The position numbers and the translations under genes were made by a program. From NCBI GenBank assembly GCA_040954595.2, contig CM082591.2:7564001-7628000 (forward strand): a DNA stretch of 64,000 bases. Direction: 5' to 3'. The notes under the pieces were generated by a model. It saw nothing but the letters and a program-made list of their open reading frames with translations. It did no database searches and was not told the DNA's origin. The DNA comes from Balanoglossus misakiensis (taxonomy: Eukaryota > Hemichordata). Positions 11,461 to 21,891 of this stretch are shown here, piece by piece; positions within the stretch are counted from its first letter, which is position 1, and every line of letters begins with the position of its first letter.

Positions 11461-11622
11461 CAGTCAAACCTGTGTTAGTGGCCACCCCAATATAGTGGCC
11501 ACTTTGTTACAGTCCCTGTGCAATTTACATGTGCATTAATTAACCTCTATTTTAAGACCACCTGTCTATAAAGGCCAGTTTAGGAAAGTCTCTTGACTGG
11601 CCACTATAGACAGGTTCGACTG
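11461..11622. mobile_element. mariner/pogo-like MITE, copy 1
   Basis: It starts TA|CAGTCAAACCTGT and ends ACAGGTTCGACTG|CA, with inverted inner motifs (AGTGGCCAC and the complementary CTATAGACAGG). Related copies at 22530, 24831, 37666 and 45860 have intact TA flanks, which points to the Tc1/mariner/pogo superfamily. Confidence 0.7.
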
Positions 11623-12330
11623 CATCTGATTAAGCGCAACACTTTACACTGCCAAATTTAGTATTATCAATGTCACTCTTTTGACCTTTCAAGAATACAT
11701 TGTACACAGAATACTTGCATTTAATAGTCTCTCTATGTACAAAATAATAATCCCCAATTTGAAAGTGTCAAAAAATTACCCCTTTGCTGTATGTAAAGAG
11801 GTAATTTTGTTTGTGACCTTTAGACAAAATGCCTACTTCAACGCCATCTTGGTTTCAACAAACAAACAAAAAACATTGTCACAGAGTAAATGCTCATACC
11901 CTTATCTATTTGAATGTCCCTGCCAATAGGAGATCTCATTACAATGGTCTAAAACCTTATGTTATTGAGTCCAGTTAATTATCTCACTTGATGAAAGCCA
12001 AATTCGTTTTTCATGCATCCAATTCAAGATTGCATTGCAATAGGTTAATGGTGACCACACTCACAAAAAGTAAACTGTAATACATTGAACATATCACACC
12101 TGGTCAAGACTGATTATGTCAACCCTAATTCCCTGGCTGATGAGAATATTTGTGTTGGCCAAAAAAGCTGAGATGCAAGTTTGTGGGGCAGTCATTTCCA
12201 AGATTTTCACCAGTATTTGCACCACCAGTAATTTTTTCTGTGGGTTGGTTGTTGTTTTTTCTGACTTCAAGCTCTTCTCTACAATGGCTGCTTTGGGTGT
12301 TGAATCTGCATACATTAACATATAGTGGCA

Positions 12331-15219
12331 TCAGTAAAGTGGCCCTCCAAATCTGAGAGTGTCTTGATTGTGTTCGTAAAATCGATATCTGGCCAGAAAT
12401 TCCTTGGCATCCTCAAGTCCATCCATATAGTACTTTTCCAACTGCTCCTTCTTTGGCGGATACAACGCATCACCAACACGGAACATATTATATGGTTGGC
12501 TGTCGAAATTTTCATGGCTGACATCGCGCCAGAATGGTGTGATGTTATCCTGGGGACGTTGATGTGCTGCTTGTTTGTTTGGTGCAATGGTGATCAGTCG
12601 TCCCGCTGGAAATTTGAATTCTTCTATTGGGGTATTTGTTACTAGGGTTCCATCAACCCAACACTGAAAATGAAAATAAAATCAAGAAATGAAATTAGTA
12701 GCTGTCGTGTTCTGATGTTATACCGCCCTACAATAAATATACACATGTTGACGGTTGAGTTAAATCTGAGTCACAGTAGTTTAATCTGAACCATCCAGGC
12801 GATATATCATAGTAGCTATGAAATTAAAAATACAAATAATATTGATTTCTTATACAGCGCATTTATACATAGTACATCTCAACGCGACTGAACAATTATC
12901 CCCCTGGTCATTGGACCTACTTTTTTCCATTCAACTCCCCAGGGAGCAAACAACAGCTCACATGTGCAGTCGTTACATCAACTCAGCAGAGCTTAACACA
13001 CACAAAACATCTCTGTCCTAATACTAAGGTACACATTACATACATCACAACTTAAAAAGAATCATACATATATGTACTTAAGCATGTATATTCAGTATTT
13101 AAAAATTGAAAATATTGTCATTTCTTTTAATTGTTGATTTTTGGATTACCTCCGACCTGTGTATGTTTAATGAAAATCTGTGATAAACTATAAGGGTCAC
13201 CGCGATTGTTTATGAAATACAGAGCCATGAATTTAGTCGATAATAGAAGAAACCTGCTGAGTCGGCATTTTTCACCAATGGTTTGTCTACAGGTAAAAAA
13301 TTTAACGCAATTTATCTCAAAGGAGAGTGTGGTGACCACACGATTTTATTTGACCAATGAATTAATATTTACTTGACTGAGCTATGTGTAAAATTTCAAC
13401 TCTGAAAAATGTCACTATAGGGTGTAATTTGTAGCAAGGGTGAAGATCAAACTTTGGGGACAAAGCTTCATCACCTGGTGGTTTTTATTATAACAAATAA
13501 AAACTTACCTTTCCTCCCAGTTGAGGTGGTGTCCAATTTTCAAACCATGGAACGTAATTACTGGCTAAAATTGCCTAGCAGAAAAGACGACAAAGAAACG
13601 TTATTTAATATTTGCCATACATTTGATGAACCCTTCTGTCTAAAAACATTAAGGGCACTATAGCTGCCAATTTTTAAATTATTTTCATGATTTAACTTTC
13701 AAACTTAGACTGGTCCATTTCAGTTAGTTAACTGGTTGGTATACACAAACATATTATCAACCTCTGATAAATATGAAAAGGTTAAATAATAAATGGGTGC
13801 CACACCTGTTTATTCAACTGCCCATTGCAAGAGTAAACAGCTATCATGGTATGTGCACATGGGCATTTAAGGACAAAGAGAAGATTGAAGTCTTTCATCA
13901 ATTAGAAATATGGAAAAAGTGGCAGCTATTGGGGCTTTAATTATTATAATTATGAATGATTACCTGGATAAGATCTTCCCTACTGGCATATCTTGATATC
14001 ACAGTTGGTGTACCAAGCTTCCAGTACTTCTCTCCCACCAGAAATATTTTGGGTTTTTGTGACACTGATGGCGGAATCATAGTCTCTTCCAGCGAGGGTG
14101 CTCTATAGTTGAGAGGTTTCGTTGTTGGTATCAGTTCTGTTACCAGGATGAACAACCTGTTGTCGCAGATCTTGTGCGCATCAGGTGGGAGTTCACATTC
14201 CAGGAGGTGTCGTAAACTGGCCATCAGGTCAAAGGTCGTGGTGAGAGCACCCTTAGGTAACCTTTGGATGTCTTGGGTTAGCTTGATGATGTCGTTCAGC
14301 AAAGCCTGTACAAAAAGGATAGTTTATGCAAATATGTTTTTATTCAATTTTTATGTTTGAGGTTAAAGTTTGTATGCATACATAACCAACATTTTCAATA
14401 AATTGTAATTTTCTATCAATAATCCAAATCCTCAACTCCCCAAAATATACATCTTATAGGTTGATGATCGTCATATGCACATGTGTGTAATTTCGTGTGT
14501 ACAAACATTACATCCAATCCAAATGTTCTGCAAATTTTGCGCTCAACGCATTCAAAAAGTGGATTGCCTAAAATGCTTCCTTTCATATTTCATGTGCACT
14601 GTATAAGTAGACTTTAGTTTTGTCCCTTCTTTTCACCCAATTTGCTGTCTTTTCCTGATCTCCGACACAGACTATGGTCGCCGCCATCATGTCTGTTGTT
14701 AGGACAGCACACTGCCTTATGGCATTGACTGTATACACATTTTTATAACCAGAGTCTATGGTTTGGCGCGTGCGCATAGGATGATTGCCACCCTTTAAAG
14801 CCCAGATGCATTGTTTGTATAGGGGAACTGATTGTTTACAGTAGGCCTTAGTATACAACCAGTATTCGTACAGTGGTCATGTTTAACAATCCGATTTGTT
14901 GACTTTCAAAATATCTTTTGGCAACAGACAATTGTACGGAAACATTTTTGCACAGTTATGTACACGACAAAATGGTCAAAACGTCACAAACATAAGTCAA
15001 CAGTCATATATTAAAAGAATGCATACTTACTAACATTTTTTCTGGTGCTGTAAGCATATAGGCTGCTGCAATAGAACCTGCTGACGTGCCCCCATAGCAC
15101 TGGACTTTCTTTAAGACCCCTTTTGCATGGTCTAACATAGACTGTGCAGAACCAATGTTGTATACACCAAGAAATGATGTCCCAGAAAATACCACGTTGA
15201 AGGAATCTGGTTCTCCCAT
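12331..15219 (-). CDS. patatin-like phospholipase domain protein, gene A (adiponutrin/ATGL-like)
   Basis: Four coding exons with GT-AG introns: 15219-15031, 14305-13964, 13574-13509 and 12663-12331, giving 309 residues. The N-terminus has the glycine-rich oxyanion motif of PNPLA proteins (FSGTSFLGVYNIG, about 8-20). The nucleophile elbow GTSAG has Ser46. The catalytic aspartate is probably Asp203 in WVDGT, where family members usually have DGG or DGA. Such enzymes form a Ser-Asp dyad and hydrolyse acyl esters of triacylglycerol or phospholipids, often at lipid droplets or membranes. No transmembrane segment or signal peptide is evident. An acceptor (CTTTGCAG) just upstream of the ATG implies a 5' non-coding exon. 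ATG 15219 is the first in-frame Met; the preceding GTG is not a start. Exons 2 and 3 match the plus-strand neighbour at 21.9 kb exactly in length. Substrate cannot be told. Confidence 0.9.
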
Positions 15220-15400
15220 CTTGACCACCTAGGAGCACTGCAAAGATGAAAGAATTTTGAAGTTAATTTGTGAGCATTAAAATGGCCAAAAGCTGGAAAC
15301 CAGGATAGATAGATGAAATAATCACAATCATACCTGGTTAACATGATCATGACCTCTTAGAAGTCAATTTATATAACTGATCAACTACTGATTTGCTACA

Positions 15401-16004
15401 TTAAAGGTATACAGTCACTTCCAATTTACACACGCCAATATTTGGCTGAAAGGCTGTATTTAAGCATTCTTAAGAACATATGGTGGCGCTCTTTTTTTGG
15501 CGTGTGCCACCCACTGAAAATCTGTGATTGGTTAGATCACAATTTGCCATGGTAACTACAGTGTACAAAATAAAGCCTGTCCGACGGTCCGAGACTGGTT
15601 GTTTTTCTGTAGGACTGGTAAAAATAAAATGTTACCAGTACGACAGACAGGTTGAATTTAGCATGGGAGTTGACCAGTGGTATCATGACATCTTTTAGAC
15701 TTTCCCCAGTTCATGTATTGCAAATAAAAGAAACAATGATGTAAAAGTTTGAAAATTATCAAATCAAAGTAATGTAAAGAGAAAGATGATTCCATCCCAT
15801 CTTCAATTGTTCACAGATAAGGTAATAGCTTCTCAGTTGTATTTGATTACATTTAAGTGTAAGGCATAATATCAGGACTGGTCAGTTTTTGGCAGGACTG
15901 GCAACTTTTTGAAGTTGCCAGTCCTGGTGACTGGTTGATTTTCCCTATGAATTTCGAACACTGGTAACTATAGTTAATTTTCCACAGGTGACTGTATACC
16001 TTTA
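15401..16004. mobile_element. small TA-flanked MITE (AAGGTATACAGTCAC family) interrupted by a hAT insertion
   Basis: The outer element has inverted ends (AAGGTATACAGTCAC and GTGACTGTATACCTT). Copies without the insertion are at 42534-42720 and 46999-47190. Comparison with them shows that this copy is split by about 400 bp of foreign sequence. Confidence 0.8.
15559..15963. mobile_element. non-autonomous hAT-like element nested in the MITE
   Basis: It begins CAGTGTACAAAA and ends TTTCGAACACTG, matching the CAGTG/CACTG ends common in hAT elements. The host motif GTAACTA is present on both sides (GGTAACTA at 15551, GTAACTA at 15964), a 7-8 bp duplication. Repeated GACTGG / CCAGTC motifs lie subterminally. 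No transposase is encoded. Confidence 0.75.
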
Positions 16005-16040
16005 GTGAGCAGGGGTGTTTTTTCGGCTAAAATACACGCC

Positions 16041-16352
16041 ATGAGGCTTGAGGTAGACTAACAACACAGCAAAGTTAATCGGCCCAGTACATTAAGATGT
16101 TGAGATACTCATAACAATGTTTACTTTGTCAATATGGGGTACAAAGATTAAGTCATTAGCATGAGGCTTGAGGTAGGCTAGCGCACAGTCCCTCAAGAAA
16201 GACTGTCTTTCTTGAGGGACTGTGGCTAGCAGCACAGCAAATTTCAAGTTAATCGGTCCAGTACATACCGATGTTGAGATACCCAGTAGTAGAGATAACA
16301 ATGTTTACTCAACTTACACATCGATGGGTTACACAGATTAAGTCATTAGCAG
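16041..16352. repeat. imperfect tandem duplication containing a perfect 41-bp hairpin
   Basis: Two direct copies start with ATGAGGCTTGAGGTAG (about 16041 and 16161) and both end with AAGTCATTAGC. The second copy carries an extra palindrome at 16184-16224: 19-bp perfect arms (CACAGTCCCTCAAGAAAGA) around a 3-base loop. No coding potential. Confidence 0.8.
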
Positions 16353-16988
16353 GTGCTTAATGGGAAATTGGATAGCTTGCATTTGGGATTAGCAACTGAT
16401 AATACATGTGGGGGAATAGACACAGCAAGTAATCTGAGTTTTAATTGAAAAAAGAATGTAGATCCGGACTTCTCCGTTATTTTATTACTTAATAACATCG
16501 TAACCAGGGACGTATAGACGTATATGGCAACCCCATGTAGCCAAAACCATGGCGTGCTACAGTGTTGGCTAAGAGAGCGTACGTCTATTTATTGTGGGGA
16601 CGGTATTGTCGGTATCCGATCGTGACTGGCCGCTGTGTTTTTGTTCCGCAAACTCACTCCTCAAGTGCCACTGTCTGCAATATATCCACTTCATTGCACA
16701 CTTATAAACTCAACCCAAGTGCCAGCCACCCTTTTGTGACATGAATACAAATGGACTGTTCTGCAGTCCTTGTGTGAGATCTCTAGCTCCTCATACCGAT
16801 CGCCCTATCGACGAGTGCCAACAATGGCTGCTATGTGTCTAATAATAATGGTTGCCATACAACGCATACACGGGTCTGTGCGTACACAACAAACACGCTT
16901 CACGCTTTCGCATTTCTCCTGTAACCCGAGATGAATACCACCGCAAAACACGCACACCAATCGTTTTATTTATCACGTCGATTCTTAC

Positions 16989-17110
16989 CTGCGTTTCACG
17001 AAGGACGGATGTGTTTGCTCTCGCACGACGCACAACAGGTGGACCGGCTCGGACGCGTTGCCAATGGCAGCAGCGCGCGTGGAGAGTGAGCCCTCTATTG
17101 CCATTCACAC
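16989..17110 (-). promoter_or_regulatory. candidate 5' non-coding exon and promoter of patatin-like gene A
   Basis: On the minus strand a strong donor (AACGCAG|GTAAGA, exon edge at 16989) lies in a CG-rich stretch. It would splice to the acceptor just upstream of the gene A start codon. This is inference from splice signals and composition; no transcript evidence is available. Confidence 0.4.
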
Positions 17111-17788
17111 TGCAGCCTGCGTCTGTTGATTGATTTGTACTACTAGTATTAACGGACCAAATAACGACTTATTAAATATTAATGGGAAGTTTACACATGC
17201 ACTGTCACCTTTCAAACCATTGTGACATTTGTGATTATAACATTATGAGAACGTCTTCGCTTTGTCAACTCATGCACGGAAGCCAAAAAGTCAAGTGCAT
17301 ATCAGTTGCTCTGGTAGGTAGCGGACAAAACAAACCATTTGTATCAAACCATAACCGGCCCATTTGTGTGTCAAAATGAACCGTGACGTTGCCAAATGGT
17401 TTTGAGTGACGTTGACGAACATTTTAACCAAATTGTATCCAAAAAGTATAAATCTGGTTACACATTGTACAATAAACACATTTCAGAAACTTTTGTTCCG
17501 AGTCTATATTTAGCGTGTGTGGAGCACACGCTTGGTGCGCGGTAACCAAAACCCCGAATTCGAAACTCAGCTCAGTACCAGAAACTCGCTCAAAAGCAAG
17601 AAAACAAAAGTCTTGAGAATCTTTATAAGGACAAAAAAATCACCAAGCGGCTAGCGGACTAGTCTAATCCAGAAGGTAAAGGATTATTGAAACAAAATAT
17701 ATCTTCCCAGGCAACTATATCATGGAAAATTGTGTGTCTTTACTTCTAGGCAACCCAAAAATTGCTATGAAGTATTTCACAAACCTTT

Positions 17789-19411
17789 GATCGACGTTTT
17801 GTTCTAAAATATCCATGGATGCTTCCAAACACCGTCTCGTTATTTGCATATTCCGTTGTGATGCGTAGAACACATAGGCCTGAGCGCATAAGAAAGTTTT
17901 CCGGCAGACTCTGTAGATCGACGTTTTGTTCTAAAATATCCATGGATGCTTCCAAACACCGTCTCCTTATTTGCATATTCCGTTGTGATGCGTAGAACAC
18001 ATAGGCCTGAGCGAAAAAGAAAGTTTTCAGGTAGACTCTGTAGATCGACGTAATGTTCTAAAATATCCATTGATGCTTCCAAACACCGTCTCATTATTTG
18101 CATATTCCGTTGAGATGCGTAGAACACATAGGCCTGAGCGAAAAAGAAAGTTTTCCGGTAGACTCTGTAGATCGACGTTTTGTTCTAAAATATCCATGGA
18201 TGCTTCCAAACACCGTCTCGTCATTTGCATTTTCCGTTGTGATGCGTAGAACACATAGGCCTGAGCGAAAAAGAAAGTTTTCCGGTAGACTCTGTAGATC
18301 GACGTTTTGTTCTAAAATATCCATGGATGCTTCCAAACACCGTCTCCTTATTTGCATTTTCCGTTGTGATGCGTAGAACACATAGGCCTGAGCGAAAAAG
18401 AAAGTTTTCCGGTAGATTCTGTAGATCGACGTTTTGTTCTAAAATATCCATGGATGCTTCCAAACACCGTCTCGTCATTTGCATTTTCCGTTGAGATGCG
18501 TAGAACACATAGGCCTGAGCGAAAAAGAAAGTTTTCCGGTAGACTCTGTAGATCGACGTTTTGTTCTAAAATATCCATGGATGCTTCCAAACACCGTCTC
18601 ATTATTTGCATATTCCGTTGAGATGCGTAGAACACATAGGCCTGAGCGAAAAAGAAAGTTTTCAGGTAGACTCTGTAGATCGACGTTATGTTCTAAAATA
18701 TCCATTGATGCTTCCAAACACCGTCTCATTATTTGCATATTCCGTTGAGATGCGTAGAACACATAGGCCTGAGCGAAAAAGAAAGTTTTCCGGTAGACTC
18801 TGTAGATCGACGTTTTGTTCTAAAATATCCATGGATGCTTCCAAACACCGTCTCGTCATTTGCATTTTCCGTTGTGATGCGTATAACACATAGGCCTGAG
18901 CGAAAAAGAAAGTTTTCCGGTAGACTCTGTAGATCGACGTTTTGTTCTAAAATATCCATGGATGCTTCCAAACACCGTCTCGTCATTTGCATTTTCCGTT
19001 GTGATGCGTAGAACACATAGGCCTGAGCGAAAAAGAAAGTTTTCCGGTAGACTCTGTAGATCGACGTTTTGTTCTAAAATATCCATGGATGCTTCCAATC
19101 ACCGTCTCGTCATTTGCATATTCCGTTGTGATGCGTAGAACACATAGGCCTGAGCGAAAAAGAAAGTTTTCCGGTAGACTCTGTAGATCGACGTTTTGTT
19201 CTAAAATATCCATGGATGCTTCCAAACACCGTCTCGTCATTTGCATTTTCCGTTGTGATGCGTAGAACACATAGGCCTGAGCGAAAAAGAAAGTTTTCCG
19301 GTAGACTCTGTAGATCGACGTTATGTTCTAAAATATCCATGGATGCTTCCAAACACTGTCTCGTCATTTGCATATTCCGTTGTGATGCGTAGAAAAAGAA
19401 AGTTTTCCGGT
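17789..19411. repeat. minisatellite, 127-bp unit, about 12.8 copies
   Basis: The unit starts GATCGACGTTTTGTTC and recurs at 17789, 17916, 18043, 18170 and so on every 127 bp to 19313; the last copy has an internal deletion. Units differ at only a few sites (for example CATATTCC or CATTTTCC). Each unit contains the octamer ATTTGCAT and the palindrome ATCCATGGAT. Because 127 is not a multiple of three, similar 95-codon frames appear shifted in successive units on both strands. They are artefacts of the repeat. The array lies between the two divergent patatin-like genes. Confidence 0.97.
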
Positions 19412-20559
19412 CACCGAGCTCTTGTTCTTGAAATACAGAGCCAGTTGCTTAACGGTTGAGGGCGCGCCAGTGAACAAGTTACATGTACTTGTACGAACCA
19501 TGGGCTGTGGAGAGAGTCTTACCGTTGCGTTGCTCTGCTAACACGTGTACTGTTTTATTGATAGGTTTTATGTCACATTTGTGGCAATAACAGTGTAATT
19601 TTCTCAAAGTAATACAGTCATAAATAAAGCTAGCGGTTTTTTTATATAAAGTAAAAATGTAGTCTGCAAAGTTAATCATTTATACAACTCAGTCTTGTAC
19701 ATGTTATTAGAGAAATAAGCTGATTTTCAGTTATATCATATTGGAAGATTAATTTAGCTGGGAAACTTATTTGAACTTGGTATTTCTGACAGACTGTCAG
19801 ATAAAAAGTGCATTTCATCTTCAATTATGGTTAGTGTTACACTGATTGCAGTATATTTCAGTTTCGTTTGGAAATTTTTACACAAGAACCAATTTGTTGT
19901 TCAAGCTCTTTACTGACTTCGCTCATCGTTTCTTCCAAAAATTGGGACTTCATTAGGTGCTATCTAAAGAGCAAAGAAATCTGTAACAGAGTAAGTTCAC
20001 AGGATTTGCGATGTAAAATTTTAAGAAAGAAAGACGATCTCAGGCTGACCTAATAAGCTAGCTGTAGTTCGGTAACACCAGGTTTTTTTTTTCGTGTTCT
20101 CCGTCTAACAAACATCCTCAGGAAAAACCTGGAGCTAATGAACTGCAGCTGACCTTAGCTGACCTGCAGTCTCCATCGCTATCTTCAGGATAATTAATAA
20201 TCTAAAAATAAACTAATAAATAAATAATTTACCACCGTCACGACCAAGGTCACGACCTACTTCAGTGCCGCAAACCAGCTACCAAAATAATCGGGACTTA
20301 TACTTTGCACGAAAGTTTTATTGTATTCCATATAGGGATTTCGATTTCAACTTCTAGTCCCTGGTAATTGCGCGCAATAGATTGAAAAATCACTTGGGCG
20401 TTTCCGTATTTATTAATTTTTGAGTTTTTGCTCCGTCTGAGGCTATGGTCAAACTGATGAAATCATGGTGAGGTGAACTTTAATATTCGACCATGCGTTG
20501 ACTTATTAACGTCCATGTAAACACTGTACCGTTATGTCACTCAGCTCAGTTTTGAGGTG
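19412..20559. other. intergenic, no gene recognised
   Basis: AT-rich spacer. Short frames at 19479-19679 (minus) and 19868-20053 (plus) have no splice support and no recognised similarity. Confidence 0.4.
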
Positions 20560-20731
20560 ATTGACTCTATACATATGCAAATTATTTGTTGTCAGTGCGC
20601 CCTTCGCTACACTGGTAGCTAGGCAAGCAGGCTGCGAACAAGCTATCAGATTGAAGCCGCGTTTCGCGTTCAATCGACGCTACTGTTTATCAGAAGACAA
20701 TCGGAAGGTGTCCCTGTCTCTCTGTTTCACG
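20560..20731 (+). promoter_or_regulatory. candidate promoter and 5' non-coding exon of patatin-like gene B
   Basis: A CG-rich stretch ends at a good donor, TTTCACG|GTGAGTATT. It would splice to the acceptor TATTTTCAG just before the gene B start. An octamer ATGCAAAT lies at 20575-20582, the same motif (other strand) as in every unit of the nearby minisatellite. Inference only. Confidence 0.35.
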
Positions 20732-21385
20732 GTGAGTATTGTCACCAATCGTAAAATTGGGCACAGCGCGCGGCATTGTGATGTGTTCCGCCCCGTGGGT
20801 CACAGATATATGTCTGTCTGGTGGCCGGCTGTGTTGTTGTTACTTGCAGGCGTCTCAAAAGGCTCTAGGCACGCATGGGCGAACAACACGGTTGGTGCAC
20901 ACACACAGCATCAGCAGTTGCATGATCGTGAATATAGTCAGTCTCTTGATCAGAACACCATGAAACTTGAAATGTGAAAGTTATAATTTGCTCTTCTGTA
21001 TGGAGCTGGAGTCAAACACGGTCACTCCACCGTGAGTCAAAGTATGAAATATACTCTTCTGTACTTTTGGACTGTTTTGACCATATCTGGGCACACATCT
21101 ATATATCATTAATAGTTGGCATGGCACTGACTGTGCCCATTCAGGACATTTTTCAAACATGTATACAATATTATTACAGCTATCCATCAAATACGAAGAA
21201 ATGAGGTTTTGAATTACAATTATTTTGGTAGACAACGCCTCGCCTTTTTCTCTGACTCTTGGCAATAAATTGTAGTCGATATCGAAGATGACTTTATGTC
21301 TTGGTTTAATCGTTGAGAATACACTGATAACCTTGATGAAATGGTCAAAAGCAATTCTGGGTAAAAGATCAACAACTCACTCCAG

Positions 21386-21650
21386 TAAGAGTTTGAAGAA
21401 ATCATATGTTAACTGTATTTCATGACTTCCTTTGGTCAAAAATTTCCGTCTTTGCAGTTAGCATATATTACACTCATTTAACTTTTTACACATTTTGTTA
21501 TTTTTTCTGTTACAAAGTTTCAGAATGACCCAGTATCAGTTATAAACTTCTTAAACATTGCAAAATTCGACCATCTTGAAATTTCATCAACCATATGAAA
21601 TTTTCATCCCTCACCTAGGTAGCAAAAACCTATTGAAGGTAGTGAGAATT
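21386..21650. repeat. dispersed repeat of about 265 bp, copy 1
   Basis: It matches 29447-29728 in the same orientation, including CATGACTTCCTTTGGTCAAA, TTTCAGAATGACCCA and CATCTTGAAATT. It has no coding potential. The family is unknown. Confidence 0.75.
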
Positions 21651-21891
21651 AACAAGAACTGCAGATACTCCACTCCTTGAGTAAAGATTTGGTGTCACAT
21701 AGACCTGTGACAAACACTTTGAAATGTTACTTTTTTCAGAGAAAGTGTTAGTTATTTTCAAAATATACTACAAGTACCGTACATGCACTGTACTGCAGCT
21801 TGGAATGTACCACTATCTGACGGGGGTTGGGAAGTCCATTAAGAGTGATGAAAGTTAAATCATTTTCTTTCATATATTTTCAGATTTCAGT

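Noticed and set aside
17746-19373. Many overlapping 95-codon frames on both strands
   Set aside because: They follow the 127-bp minisatellite. Since 127 is not divisible by three, the same peptide appears in shifted frames and always ends within about two units. There are no splice sites or a consistent product.
18000-19400. CRISPR-like array of regular repeats
   Set aside because: Units are contiguous and nearly identical over the whole 127 bp, with no unique spacers, in a eukaryotic context. It is a minisatellite.
20561-20977. 138-codon plus frame upstream of patatin-like gene B
   Set aside because: It crosses a likely donor (GTGAGT at 20732), has no recognised similarity, and is better explained as a 5' non-coding exon plus intron.
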